DNA of 64,000 bases from Deltaproteobacteria bacterium (GTDB lineage: Bacteria; Myxococcota_A; UBA9160; SZUA-336). The notes under the pieces were generated by a model. The model made no database searches and was not told the origin of the DNA. It was given only the letters and a program-made list of their open reading frames with translations. The translations under genes and the position numbers were made by a program. Of the stretch, positions 24,784-33,792 are shown in pieces. The stretch lies in contig JAJDAK010000028.1 in NCBI GenBank assembly GCA_029261895.1, forward strand, positions 42,573-106,572, read 5' to 3'. The first letter of the stretch is position 1; each line of letters starts with the position of its first letter.

Positions 24784-25633
24784 AGCGATAGCGCATGCGG
24801 TGGGGCCAAAGCTTGAGGCGTTCGACTTTGAGCCACGGCCGCAACTCCGCTCGCAGCTGACGATTTCCCCGCAGATAGCCGGATATCAACACGGCGAGTT
24901 CGCGTACACCGAATCGATGTGGCCAATGCCCGCGCTTGATGGCTGATCGCACCAAGCGCCCGAGGTTATCTGCGCGCTTGGCGCCGCTGAGGATCGCATG
25001 GCGATGGAATTTGGCGCGATCGAGATCAATGACCACAATCCGTGAATCAGGTTCTGGTGTGATCAATATATTGCGAACCTGCAGGTCCCGGTGTTCAACG
25101 CCCGCATCGTGCAAGCGTCGCGTTGCGGTGCCCACTCGGCGCAACAGCGCACGGCGTTGGCGAATGGAGCTCGAATTCGCCAGCGCTTGATCCAAATCCT
25201 GGGCATGACGCTCTTCTTCGGTTCCAATCATTGCCGACCAAAACGGTCCCGCGACCGGCATCATGACCAAACAAAGCACATGGGGCACCGGCGCGCCGTG
25301 TATGCGCGCCTGTGCGGTGACTTTGAGTTCGCGGAGTGCGCGTCCGGGTCCCCAGTAAAGGGACCCAAGCAGTGCACCCAGCATCCCACCATGGGTGTAC
25401 CGACGGAGGATGGCATCGACGTCGCGTGTCACCGTCACGCGCGGTGCGATGCCGCGTCCCCGCTGATTGCCGCGTTGAAAGATCTGCTCGCGAACTTTCG
25501 GATCTGCGAGTCGCAATTCGACCAACGCCGCAGCGTGTTTGGCGTCGAGCACCAACCACGTCGTTCCGACGCGATGAACCACATAACCATCCGGCACATC
25601 GCCAACGGCACCGCGACCCCAAGGCGTGGGCAT
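24731..25633 (-). CDS. LPS core kinase-like protein (Kdo/WaaP family)
   Basis: This 300-aa protein kinase-fold enzyme has HRDLQVRNILI (181-191) as catalytic loop and VIDLDRAKF (201-209) in the place of the DFG metal site, the pattern of the KdkA/WaaP/RfaP kinases that phosphorylate Kdo or heptose in the LPS inner core. Upstream are a gly-rich MPTPWGRGAVGD stretch and LVMMPVAGP, which would be the hinge. ATG 25633 shares its A with the stop of the LptF/G permease, so the two genes are coupled. kdsA and the heptosyltransferases on either side favour a core substrate; the exact sugar is not known. Confidence 0.82.
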   Translation of the reverse strand: MPTPWGRGAVGDVPDGYVVHRVGTTWLVLDAKHAAALVELRLADPKVREQIFQRGNQRGRGIAPRVTVTRDVDAILRRYTHGGMLGALLGSLYWGPGRALRELKVTAQARIHGAPVPHVLCLVMMPVAGPFWSAMIGTEEERHAQDLDQALANSSSIRQRRALLRRVGTATRRLHDAGVEHRDLQVRNILITPEPDSRIVVIDLDRAKFHRHAILSGAKRADNLGRLVRSAIKRGHWPHRFGVRELAVLISGYLRGNRQLRAELRPWLKVERLKLWPHRMRYRFMRPAPQSATTPPPRQA

Positions 25634-26751
25634 TAGGTATCGCCCCGTATCGTCTTTCGCAGCATGAAGAAGCCGAGCGCCGTGACTGCGAAGTTGGGAC
25701 TCCAAAGCGCAAGGACCGGAGGCAATAAACCACTTTCGGCGGAAATTTCCGCAGCCGTGAAGAGGCACCAATACAGCGCCATCACGCCGATTGCGGTCAG
25801 CGCACCGGCGGAGCGCCCGGACCGCAGGGGTCGAATACCGAGTGGAACTGAGAGGAACGCAAGGACCAATGCAGCAAACGGAAACGCGATACGGCGTTGA
25901 ATTTGCACTCGAACCGCGCGCTGGCCGCCGCCCCCCCTAATGTCTGGGTTCTCGCCGCGATCGAATTGCTTATCGAGCACGAAGAGTTCCGGCATCGTGA
26001 AATCGCGGGGCTTTCTCGCGGATTCAATGTACGACGACATATCCATGTCCATGCGCATCTTAACGAACTCGATCTTGTCGTAGCGATCCTCTTCTCCGTT
26101 GCTGGGAAAGTGAATGCTACCGTCGAGGAGCGTAAGTCCAAGGATCCGAGTTTCGGGCGCTTCTGCGACTTTCCCGCATTCGGCAGCGACGTAGGAGGTG
26201 CGCTCCGGCTGACTGAAGTCTCCGATCAGAATACCTTGAAGCGGACAGGCTTCATCGCCTATGCCATGTACGTAGATCGTGCGATCGCCGAGATTGCGGA
26301 AATCTCCGGGGACGAAAAACTTAACCGTGCTCGCTAAGTCGCGAATCGTCTCTTTCATGAGGCGACGACTATTGGGTTCGACTTCAAAGACCAACTGCGC
26401 GGTACAAAACATCGCGATCAGTCCCAACGCGAATACGGGTGGTAACAAGCGGGGCACGCTGATGCCGGACGACCGAATCGCCACGATCTCGCCATCCGCA
26501 GACATGCGGCCGAAAGCGAGTAGGACGCCAAAGAGTAGTGAGGTAGGGATCGCGTATGGGAGGTAGCTGGGGAGCACCAGCGCGACGACCTTAATCAAAC
26601 CCGCGGTACCGACGCCCGCCGCCATCAATTCTTCCAAAAAGCGCAGCGTGTTCTGCACCACCAATAAAAGCGTGCAGACCATTAGACCTAGAACCGCGTG
26701 AAAGAAGATGTCACGCAGGAGGTAGCGCCAAAGAATCCAGGGGGCGACCAT
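25633..26751 (-). CDS. LptF/LptG-family LPS export permease (YjgP/YjgQ)
   Basis: LptF and LptG form the inner membrane channel that, with LptB, extracts LPS. The protein has three N-terminal helices (starting at PWILWRYLLRDIFFHAVLGL), the conserved cytoplasmic segment MSADGEIVAIRSSGIS, a periplasmic jelly-roll-like domain, then three C-terminal helices (RRIAFPFAALVLAFLSVPLGIRP and on). ATG 26751 gives 372 aa, close to family size; a start further upstream (to 26829) would run into the divergent glycosyltransferase gene. Only one such permease is in the window, so F versus G cannot be decided. It is coupled to the kinase gene downstream. Confidence 0.88.
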   Translation of the reverse strand: MVAPWILWRYLLRDIFFHAVLGLMVCTLLLVVQNTLRFLEELMAAGVGTAGLIKVVALVLPSYLPYAIPTSLLFGVLLAFGRMSADGEIVAIRSSGISVPRLLPPVFALGLIAMFCTAQLVFEVEPNSRRLMKETIRDLASTVKFFVPGDFRNLGDRTIYVHGIGDEACPLQGILIGDFSQPERTSYVAAECGKVAEAPETRILGLTLLDGSIHFPSNGEEDRYDKIEFVKMRMDMDMSSYIESARKPRDFTMPELFVLDKQFDRGENPDIRGGGGQRAVRVQIQRRIAFPFAALVLAFLSVPLGIRPLRSGRSAGALTAIGVMALYWCLFTAAEISAESGLLPPVLALWSPNFAVTALGFFMLRKTIRGDT

Positions 26752-26789
26752 GAGTTCGGCAATGCTATCGACTCCATCCACGCGCGCCA

Positions 26790-27869
26790 ATGCGGAACGG
26801 GCAGAAATTGACCACTGAGCCGGAGCCATCCGTTCCGGCGGAGCGGATTTTGGTCATTCGTCTCGGGGCAGTGGGCGATGTGGTGCGGACGCGTTTCGCG
26901 TTTTTAGGCCTCCGGGAGCGTTATCCGGACGCCAGAATTGGCTGGTTGATCGAAGAGCGCGCCGCAGCCGCGCTGGATGGAATCGTGGGGCTGGACGAAA
27001 TCATCCGGGTGCCAAGGGCCACGTTTCGGCTAGCGAGGCCGTGGAATGCCGTATCCGCGCTCCGGGGAGTCGTCGCTCAGCTTCGGAACGGCGGCTACAC
27101 GCTTTCGGTGGATTTTCACTGCATTCTCAAGAGCGCGTTGCTGCCCTGGCTCGCAGGAATTCCAACCCGGCTCGGCTATGCGGCTGGGCTCGCCCGCGAA
27201 GGCAGCCACTGGCTGCTCACCGACCACGTTTCCAGTCCGCAGAGCCATATTTCGCGATTTGAACGGAATGCGCTCCTGGTCGAGCACCTGGGGGGGCGGG
27301 TGCCTTCCAAGCCGCCCCCGCTGCGGCTGCCGCCCAGTGCGTTCGAGGGGACATTACCGGAGCGGTATCTGGTCATGCATCCCGGAACCAGCCCCACGAC
27401 GCTCTACAAGCGCTGGGCGGCCGATCGCTACGCACGCGTCGCGCGCCAGCTCCAGGCGGAGTACGGTCTGAAGAGCATCGTGAGTTGGGGGTCCGTGGTG
27501 GGCGAGCGAGAATTTGCCCAAGAAGTCGTGTCTGGCGCCGAGGGCAGCGCGCGGCTGGCGCCGCTTACGGCTTCGATCGCACAGCTGTTGGTGCTCTATC
27601 GCGGGGCCCAGCTCTTTATTGGCAGCGACTCCGGACCGCTGCATCTGGCGGCGCTGGCGGGCCTTCCGATCGTCACCCTGTTTGGTCCCACAGACCCGAT
27701 CGAAAATCAGCCGTTTCCGGGTGTGGAGTCTCGCGTAATCCGGCAGGATGTGGGTTGTAATCCGTGTCGCCGGGGATGCCCCACACGAAGCTGCATGGCG
27801 GCTGTCGACACCGAAGCCGTAATTCAGGCGGCACGCGAGCTCGTTGCCGCGCCGTCGGCGCTGCAGTAG
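26790..27869 (+). CDS. GT9-family heptosyltransferase-like protein (WaaC/WaaF type), first copy
   Basis: This GT-B enzyme of family GT9 would move heptose from ADP-heptose to the LPS inner core. The visible features are the N-terminal ILVIRLGAVGDVVRTRFAF, the acceptor half with a LGYAAGLAREGSHWLLTD segment, the nucleotide-binding YLVMHPGTSPTTLYKRW and GSDSGPLHLAALAGLPIVTLFGPTDP, and a C-terminal Cys cluster (CNPCRRGCPTRSCM). The start could be ATG 26790 or TTG 26808 (with GGAACGGG upstream); both keep all motifs. Only 38 nt separate it from the divergent lptF-type start. Which of the inner core positions it fills is not clear. Confidence 0.87.
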   Translation: MRNGQKLTTEPEPSVPAERILVIRLGAVGDVVRTRFAFLGLRERYPDARIGWLIEERAAAALDGIVGLDEIIRVPRATFRLARPWNAVSALRGVVAQLRNGGYTLSVDFHCILKSALLPWLAGIPTRLGYAAGLAREGSHWLLTDHVSSPQSHISRFERNALLVEHLGGRVPSKPPPLRLPPSAFEGTLPERYLVMHPGTSPTTLYKRWAADRYARVARQLQAEYGLKSIVSWGSVVGEREFAQEVVSGAEGSARLAPLTASIAQLLVLYRGAQLFIGSDSGPLHLAALAGLPIVTLFGPTDPIENQPFPGVESRVIRQDVGCNPCRRGCPTRSCMAAVDTEAVIQAARELVAAPSALQ

Positions 27870-27894
27870 AGTTCCGAGCCGGGATAAAGCGTAA

Positions 27895-28968
27895 GTGCAA
27901 GAGAACAAAGAGAAAATCGCTGTAATTCTGCCAAATCATCTAGGTGATGTGGTGATGGCCACACCGGCGTTGCGTGCGTTGCGGCGTGGTCGGCCGGATG
28001 CACAGATTGTCGGCGTGCTGCGTGGGAGCGTTGCAGCCGTGCTCGAATCGTTTCCGCATCTGGATCGGCTGATCAAGCACGAAGTCTATGAGGCGTCGCA
28101 GGGCCGGATGGCGAGTCGACGTGCGCTTGCGGCCGAGCTGGGTCCCATCGATACGGTGATCGTGTTTCCCAACTCGTTTTCCAGCGCGTTGCTTGCCCGT
28201 ATGACCGATGCGCCGGTACGGATCGGCTATCGGCGCCGCTGGCGGGGGCGGTTGCTCACGCACGCGGTGACCCCACCGCGGCGCGGTTTTCGTTTTCGTC
28301 CGCAGGCGATGGAGCGGTACTACCTGGACTTGGTTCGTGCGCTCGACTGTCCCGATCTTGGAACCGATGTCGAACTTTACACCGATGCCAAATCGGAAGC
28401 TGAATGCGATCGGCTCATGCAGAGTTTTCAACTCGACTCCAAACGACCGCTGGTTGCGATCGCACCGGGTGCGGGCTTTGGTCCGTCGAAGCTCTGGCCG
28501 TTGCGTTATGTGGCCGAGGTTGCGCAGGCGTTGATGAAAGAAGGCGCGGAACTGGTTTTGGTGTATGCGCCGAACGAAGAAGCATTGGCCGATGAAATCA
28601 TGCGGCACGCGGGACCCGGGATCCATCGGATGGGAGGCGCGGGCATGGGTTTGGGCTTGCTCAAGTCAGTGATCGCGCGGTCCAGTTTGTTGCTCTGCAA
28701 CGACGCGGGTGCACGCCACCTCGCCGCGGCATTTCGAATTCCAACGTTGGTGATGATGGGACCCACGAGCATCCGTTATACGAATCTCAACCTCGGAACC
28801 ACACGGTTGCTACGCGAGGCGGTGAAATGTTCGCCGTGTCAATTGCGCAGTTGCCCCATCGATCATCGCTGCATGCAGCGCCTTTCGCCGTCGCGAGTCA
28901 TCGAAGAAGCCAAGGCTGCGCTCTTTAGCGCCGATTGGCGAGGCAGCACTGAACTGGAGCTGGCGTAA
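27895..28968 (+). CDS. GT9-family lipopolysaccharide heptosyltransferase-like protein, second copy
   Basis: This second GT9 enzyme, 357 aa, has VILPNHLGDVVMATPALRAL at the N-terminus, the donor site segments VAIAPGAGFGPSKLWPLRYV and LLLCNDAGARHLAAAF followed by PTLVMMGPTS, and a C-terminal CSPCQLRSCPIDHRCM motif typical of WaaF (heptosyltransferase II). GTG 27895 is the start, 25 nt after the first GT9 gene, and its stop overlaps the next ATG. The two copies probably act in sequence on the first two heptoses. The Cys-rich ends of both copies may bind a metal; this is inference. Confidence 0.9.
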   Translation: MQENKEKIAVILPNHLGDVVMATPALRALRRGRPDAQIVGVLRGSVAAVLESFPHLDRLIKHEVYEASQGRMASRRALAAELGPIDTVIVFPNSFSSALLARMTDAPVRIGYRRRWRGRLLTHAVTPPRRGFRFRPQAMERYYLDLVRALDCPDLGTDVELYTDAKSEAECDRLMQSFQLDSKRPLVAIAPGAGFGPSKLWPLRYVAEVAQALMKEGAELVLVYAPNEEALADEIMRHAGPGIHRMGGAGMGLGLLKSVIARSSLLLCNDAGARHLAAAFRIPTLVMMGPTSIRYTNLNLGTTRLLREAVKCSPCQLRSCPIDHRCMQRLSPSRVIEEAKAALFSADWRGSTELELA

Positions 28969-29882
28969 TGAGTGGATCGGTGGATCTTTCGATTGTGATT
29001 GTCGCGTGGAACGTACGAGATCTCGTACTCGATTGCCTGGCATCCATTGAGGATGCAAAGCTCGGTATCAGTTATGAGGTGATCGTCGTCGACAATGGCT
29101 CCGTGGACGGCACCGTCGAAGCGACGCAGCGACAGTTTCCAGAGACTCATGTCATTGCGCTACCGAAGAATATCGGCTTCGGTGCGGGCAATAACCAAGG
29201 TTTGCTGAAAATGAACGGTCGACATGCGGTCTTGCTCAACAGCGATACGATCGTACTTCCGGGTGGTCTCGAGCGCTGTGTTCGATATCTCGATGACAAT
29301 CCAGGTGTCGGTGTTGTTGGTCCGCAATTGCTCAACCCGGATCGCTCCAAACAAAACTGCATCCACAACGTGCCAACGCTAACCTCGGAAATCGTTTCGC
29401 AATCCCTGCTGCGACGACTCTTTCCGTCGCGCTATCCGAACAAGTATGTCGACTATTCCGAACCAATCGATGTGGAAGCCGTGCTGGGTGCGTGCCTCTT
29501 TGTACGCGCCGAAGTGATTCAAGCGGTTGGTCTGATCGATGAGGACTATTTTTTCTTCCTGGAAGAAACGGACTGGTGTCATCGCATCCGGTGCAAAGGC
29601 TGGCGCGTGGCGCATATTCCGGATAGCTACGTGATTCATCTCTACGGTGAATCGACCAAGAAGAAGGTCCCTCTGCGTACCCGGATTGAGTACTACCGCA
29701 GCCGTTATACGTTCTTTGGCAAGCACCGCGGCCCGGCCGCTAACGCGGTGCTTCGCGCATTGGTCATGACGAAGATTCTGCTCGGCTGCATTTTCGGTGG
29801 CAGGCGACGCGTTGAGTACCGACATCTTTTGGCCTGGCATCGAGCGGGACGTCCCGCGGATGCAGGGCTTGGCGCCGATTAA
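28968..29882 (+). CDS. GT2-family glycosyltransferase (WbbL-like, rhamnosyltransferase type)
   Basis: This 304-aa GT-A enzyme has IVIVAWNVRDLVLDCLASI, the nucleotide site EVIVVDNGSVDGT, LPKNIGFGAGNNQGL, the metal-binding LLNSDT (in the DxD position) and the late EETDWCHRIRCKGW segment. The pattern is that of WbbL-like transferases which add rhamnose or a similar 6-deoxysugar to lipid-linked acceptors. No membrane segment is evident apart from an amphipathic C-terminal part. ATG 28968 overlaps the previous stop by 1 nt. The epimerase gene downstream could make its sugar donor. Confidence 0.85.
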   Translation: MSGSVDLSIVIVAWNVRDLVLDCLASIEDAKLGISYEVIVVDNGSVDGTVEATQRQFPETHVIALPKNIGFGAGNNQGLLKMNGRHAVLLNSDTIVLPGGLERCVRYLDDNPGVGVVGPQLLNPDRSKQNCIHNVPTLTSEIVSQSLLRRLFPSRYPNKYVDYSEPIDVEAVLGACLFVRAEVIQAVGLIDEDYFFFLEETDWCHRIRCKGWRVAHIPDSYVIHLYGESTKKKVPLRTRIEYYRSRYTFFGKHRGPAANAVLRALVMTKILLGCIFGGRRRVEYRHLLAWHRAGRPADAGLGAD

Positions 29883-29905
29883 GTACAGAAGGTAAGCGAA
29901 GAATC

Positions 29906-31021
29906 ATGAAAGTTTTGGTCACTGGTGGTGCAGGTTTTATTGGGTCCCATCTCGTTGATGCACTCGTACGGGAAGGTCACGAGGTAAGGGTTTTCGACAA
30001 TCTCGATCCGCAGGTCCACGGTGAATCGGGTGCGTGGCCCGACTATCTCACCAACGAGGTCGAGCGTATTCACGGTGATGTACGTGATCTCGATGCAGTG
30101 AGTAAGGCGCTCGAGGGTATTGACGTGCTCTATCACGAGGCGGCGATCGTGGGTGTGGGCCAGTCGATGTATGAAGTCGATCGCTACGTATCCGCAAATT
30201 CGCTCGGTGCTGGTGTGGTTTTGCAAGCCGTGTTGGCACGATCAGATCGGGTGCAACGCATGGTGGTGGCTTCGTCGATGTCGATCTACGGCGAAGGCGA
30301 GTATGTCGATGCCGACGGTCAGGTCGCCCATCCGTTTCTGCGACCTGAAGCCCAGCTCGAAGCGCGAAAGTGGGAGCTGCTGGACGAACAAGGTCGGCCA
30401 CTCAAGCCCGTGGGTACACGCGAATCGAAGCCGTTGGTTCCGACGTCAGTTTATGCGGTTACGAAACGTGACCATGAGGAGCTATTCCTCTCGGTCGGAA
30501 ACGCGTATCGCATTCCAACGGTCGCGCTGCGTTATTTCAATGTCTATGGTTCGCGCCAGGCGCTTTCAAATCCATACACAGGTGTAGCCGCCATTTTCAG
30601 TGCACGTCTGATGAATGGCAATCGGCCACTGGTGAACGAAGATGGATTACAATCACGCGACTTCATTCACGTCTCCGACATCGTGCGTGGCAACCTCCTG
30701 GCTATGAAATGCGATGCCGACGGTGGACGGGTGTTTAACCTCGGAACAGGTCGTGCGACGTCCGTGCTACGGATCGCAGAGCTTTTGGCCGAAAGACTAG
30801 GTGTGGATATTCAGCCCGAAATCGTGAAGCGCTTCCGGGCGGGTGATATTCGCCACTGCTTCGCGGATATTGAGCACACCCGCACGAGTCTTGGCTTTGA
30901 ACCGCAGGTGCGACTTGAAGACGGCATTGATGAAGTGATCGAATTCGTACGTTTGCAAAATCCAGAAGACAGCGTGGAACAAGCCGCACAGGAACTGGAG
31001 AAACGAGGGTTGGTGCGATGA
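29906..31021 (+). CDS. NAD-dependent nucleotide-sugar epimerase, possibly dTDP-L-rhamnose 4-epimerase
   Basis: This 371-aa extended SDR protein has VLVTGGAGFIGSHLVDAL (NAD binding), the SSMSIYGEGEYVDADG strand with the catalytic Ser region, YAVTKRDHEEL (Tyr-x3-Lys), ALRYFNVYGSRQALSNPYTG, and a C-terminal RFRAGDIRHCFADI. The long insert after the catalytic Ser and the RQALSNPYTG motif agree with the dTDP-L-rhamnose 4-epimerase type (WbiB/Tll-like) rather than GalE. If so, the LPS may contain 6-deoxy-L-talose. This sub-family call is from memory of motifs. No rml genes are in the window. The stop overlaps the kinase ATG by 4 nt. Confidence 0.85.
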   Translation: MKVLVTGGAGFIGSHLVDALVREGHEVRVFDNLDPQVHGESGAWPDYLTNEVERIHGDVRDLDAVSKALEGIDVLYHEAAIVGVGQSMYEVDRYVSANSLGAGVVLQAVLARSDRVQRMVVASSMSIYGEGEYVDADGQVAHPFLRPEAQLEARKWELLDEQGRPLKPVGTRESKPLVPTSVYAVTKRDHEELFLSVGNAYRIPTVALRYFNVYGSRQALSNPYTGVAAIFSARLMNGNRPLVNEDGLQSRDFIHVSDIVRGNLLAMKCDADGGRVFNLGTGRATSVLRIAELLAERLGVDIQPEIVKRFRAGDIRHCFADIEHTRTSLGFEPQVRLEDGIDEVIEFVRLQNPEDSVEQAAQELEKRGLVR

Positions 31022-32022
31022 TCAATCCGGACCGCGCGCAGGCGATTGTCGAAAGTTTTCGCAACCACCGAGTGCTCGTGCTCGGGGATCTGATTTTGGA
31101 TCGCTATGTTTGGGGCGCCTGCGAGCGAATTTCGCCAGAAGCGCCGGTACCGGTCGTTCGGGTAAAGGAAGAATCCATTATGCTGGGTGGAGCGGGGAAC
31201 GTTGCACGTAACCTCGCGAGTTTGGGTTCGCAGGTGCAGATCGTCGCGGTGGTGGGTGAGGACGATGCGGCGCGCGAGTTATCGCGACTCTTTAGCGATT
31301 GGAAAATCGATAGCGACGGACTCGCGGTGGATGCCGAGCGACCCACGACGCAGAAAACCCGCATCATCGCGCGAGGGCAGCAGGTCGTGCGTTACGATCG
31401 CGAATCTGACAACGCAATTGCAGCATCGGCTGCGGAGAAACTGCTGTCTTCGATCCGCGCGCGCGCGGTGAATGTAGATGGCGTGGTGATTGAAGACTAC
31501 GGCAAAGGACTATTGACGCCAGAACTCTTGCGCGATGTGATGACGATCTTTCGAGAGCATGATGTGCGTATTTTCGTGGATCCCAAGGAGGCACCTTGGG
31601 ACGTATTCCATGATGCCGAACTTGTAAAACCCAATTTGCGCGAAGCCGAGCAGATTACAGGTATTCGCGTTCGCGGACCGGAGGACATCGAGCGACTCGG
31701 CCGCGCAACGCTTACGTCCACGCGTGCGCAAAACGTTGCGATCACGCGCGGCGAAGAAGGCGTCACATTGTTTTCGGCAGATGGGACCGAGCACGTGCCG
31801 ACCTCGCCGCGAGGCGTTTCCGACGTCGCGGGTGCCGGTGACACCGCCATTTCCGTGCTGGCGCTCGCCAGACTTTCCGGCGCGAGCTGGCTTGAGTCTG
31901 CAGAGCTTGCGAACTCCGCCGCCGGTTTCGTGGTCGGAATCGCGGGTACTGCAGCGCTGTCTCCGGCGGAGTTGATGGCATCGGTACGCGCTGATTTCGT
32001 GGGACGGAGTTTGCGCGGTTGA
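31018..32022 (+). CDS. D-glycero-beta-D-manno-heptose-7-phosphate kinase (HldE kinase domain / RfaE1)
   Basis: This 334-aa PfkB/ribokinase-type kinase phosphorylates heptose-7-phosphate at C1 in ADP-heptose synthesis. The signs are VLVLGDLILDRYVWGACERI with PEAPVPVV (the RfaE substrate motif), LGGAGNVARNLASLG, VDPKEAPWDVF, LVKPNLREAEQ and the active-site DVAGAGDTAIS. The C-terminal cytidylyl/adenylyltransferase domain of fused HldE is absent, so the enzyme is the one-domain form and the RfaE2 part must be elsewhere. It supports the two GT9 genes upstream as heptosyltransferases. ATG 31018 overlaps the epimerase stop. Confidence 0.92.
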   Translation: MINPDRAQAIVESFRNHRVLVLGDLILDRYVWGACERISPEAPVPVVRVKEESIMLGGAGNVARNLASLGSQVQIVAVVGEDDAARELSRLFSDWKIDSDGLAVDAERPTTQKTRIIARGQQVVRYDRESDNAIAASAAEKLLSSIRARAVNVDGVVIEDYGKGLLTPELLRDVMTIFREHDVRIFVDPKEAPWDVFHDAELVKPNLREAEQITGIRVRGPEDIERLGRATLTSTRAQNVAITRGEEGVTLFSADGTEHVPTSPRGVSDVAGAGDTAISVLALARLSGASWLESAELANSAAGFVVGIAGTAALSPAELMASVRADFVGRSLRG

Positions 32023-32897
32023 CCCGTTCGATGACCGGTTTTGGGCGTGGTGAAGCACCGCTCGGCGATGGCGTTGTGACGGCTGAAGTGCGCACCGTCA
32101 ATTCGCGACATCTTGATGTTCGGGCGCGACTTCCGCGTGAAATTAACGGGCTCGAGTCATTGATTCGAGAAGCGGCATCTAAATATTTTGGTCGTGGACA
32201 AGTCGATGTTGCAGTTCGTGTCACGGGCGCAGCCTCAGGTGAAAGCGATGTGGAGATCGATGAACGCGTCGCCGCGATCTACATTGACGCGGGCCGGCGT
32301 TTGCAGGCGAGTATCGGCAGTGAGCAAGGGGTTTCAGTTGATACGCTGATGACGCTTCCTGGTGTTGCAAAGCAACGCGATATGGAATGGGATACGAAGG
32401 CGGCATCGGCCAGCGTGCTGCAGGCTGTCGCGGAGGCATGTCAGGCCGCTGTGAAAATGCGTGATGTCGAAGGCACGGCGCTGGAGCGAGAGCTCCGCAA
32501 GCGTATGGAAGATCTCCAGCGGCCGCTCGGCGAGATCGAGGCACGCGCGGAAGAGGTTAAGCTTGCGTTGCGTGAGCGCCTTCAGAAGCGTATTGGCACG
32601 TTGGCGCCCGAGCTCGACTTGGATCCGCGTCGTCTGGACCAAGAGATCGTTCTCTATGTTGACCGCATGGATATCACCGAAGAGACGGTGCGTTTGAAGA
32701 GCCATCTCGAACAGGTTCAGGCCGCGTTGCAATTGGAAGGGCCGGTTGGACGCAAGCTTGAATTCTTGCTCCAGGAAATTGGGCGTGAGATCAATACGAT
32801 CGGTTCGAAGGGCTCCGACATATCGATATCGCGTGCCGTGGTTGAGCTCAAAACCGAAGTCGAGAAAATTCGCGAACAGGTGCTTAACATCGAGTGA
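32019..32897 (+). CDS. yicC: YicC-family endoribonuclease
   Basis: YicC proteins are metal-dependent endoribonucleases linked to small RNA decay and stress survival in E. coli. The 292-aa protein shows the family start [18 protein letters not shown], the central [19 protein letters not shown] and the DUF1732 C-terminal segment [23 protein letters not shown] 32019 overlaps the heptose kinase stop by 4 nt. The order yicC, DUF370, gmk is conserved across many bacteria and marks the change here from LPS genes to housekeeping genes within one run of overlapping genes. Confidence 0.93.
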   Translation: MTRSMTGFGRGEAPLGDGVVTAEVRTVNSRHLDVRARLPREINGLESLIREAASKYFGRGQVDVAVRVTGAASGESDVEIDERVAAIYIDAGRRLQASIGSEQGVSVDTLMTLPGVAKQRDMEWDTKAASASVLQAVAEACQAAVKMRDVEGTALERELRKRMEDLQRPLGEIEARAEEVKLALRERLQKRIGTLAPELDLDPRRLDQEIVLYVDRMDITEETVRLKSHLEQVQAALQLEGPVGRKLEFLLQEIGREINTIGSKGSDISISRAVVELKTEVEKIREQVLNIE

Positions 32898-33151
32898 AGC
32901 TACTTAACGTCGGTTATGGAAATGTGATTGTCGCGTCCCGGGTGATCGCGATTGTGGGGCCGAATGCTGCCCCCATTAAGCGGCTACGCGAAGAAGCGCG
33001 TGATCGTGGAAAACTTGTCGACGCAACGCAGGGCCGTAAAACCCGCTCCATCATCGTGACGGATTCCGATCACGTGGTGCTCTCGGCCGTGCAACCGGAA
33101 ACCGTGTCGCTGCGTTTGGCTGGAGCCGACGGTGAGGGGGACGCGGTATGA
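32894..33151 (+). CDS. DUF370/RemA-like regulatory protein
   Basis: This 85-residue protein has the DUF370 pattern [19 protein letters not shown] followed by [32 protein letters not shown]. The family includes RemA of Bacillus, a DNA-binding regulator of biofilm matrix genes, but in Gram-negative bacteria its function is not defined. GTG 32894 and the 4-nt overlaps on both sides place it firmly between yicC and gmk, as in many genomes. Confidence 0.92.
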   Translation: MKLLNVGYGNVIVASRVIAIVGPNAAPIKRLREEARDRGKLVDATQGRKTRSIIVTDSDHVVLSAVQPETVSLRLAGADGEGDAV

Positions 33152-33768
33152 GTCAAGGTCGTGTCGGTATACCCTTTGTGGTATCGGGTCCATCGGGCGT
33201 CGGGAAATCTTCGATTTTGCGACGAGCGCTCGAGCTCGATCCTGAACTGCGATTCTCGGTTTCTCATACCACGCGTCCGCCGCGTCCTGACGAAGTCGAT
33301 ACCCAACACTACTACTTCGTTTCCGAGTTCGAGTTTCGCGATCTGATCACCGAAGACTGTTTCCTCGAGCATGCGGAGTACCAAGGCAATCTCTACGGAA
33401 CCAGTCGCGATGCGGTTTCGGAAACGCTGAACCAGGGTCTGGATTTGATCCTCGAAGTCGAAGTTCAGGGCGCGGCGCAACTGCGCGAACGATTGCCGGA
33501 TGCGGTGTTTATCTTCATCTTGCCACCCTCGTTGGATCTATTGGAGCAGCGACTTCGCGGTCGTGGCTCCGCGCCGGAAGAGCAAGTTCTGAAGCGCTTG
33601 GCGCGTGCGAAGGATGAGCTGCGTGAGGTGCGCAAAGGTTATGACTACGTGATCGTGAATCAAGAATTCGATCGCGCCGTCGAAGACTTACTCCACGTGA
33701 TTGCGTCCGCACGTCTACAGCGGGACCGGGTTCTGCCATTATGGCGGGACCGGTTGGCGTTCGAATAG
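33148..33768 (+). CDS. gmk: Guanylate kinase
   Basis: Guanylate kinase converts GMP to GDP. The 206-aa protein has the P-loop [15 protein letters not shown], the GMP-binding [12 protein letters not shown] and [29 protein letters not shown] and the LID-side [17 protein letters not shown]. The ATG at 33148 overlaps DUF370 by 4 nt. In many bacteria rpoZ (RNA polymerase omega) lies between gmk and the rel/spoT gene; here only 24 nt separate them and rpoZ is not there. Confidence 0.96.
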   Translation: MSQGRVGIPFVVSGPSGVGKSSILRRALELDPELRFSVSHTTRPPRPDEVDTQHYYFVSEFEFRDLITEDCFLEHAEYQGNLYGTSRDAVSETLNQGLDLILEVEVQGAAQLRERLPDAVFIFILPPSLDLLEQRLRGRGSAPEEQVLKRLARAKDELREVRKGYDYVIVNQEFDRAVEDLLHVIASARLQRDRVLPLWRDRLAFE

Positions 33769-33792
33769 ACCGAGCGGCGGTGTTTTTTCGAA

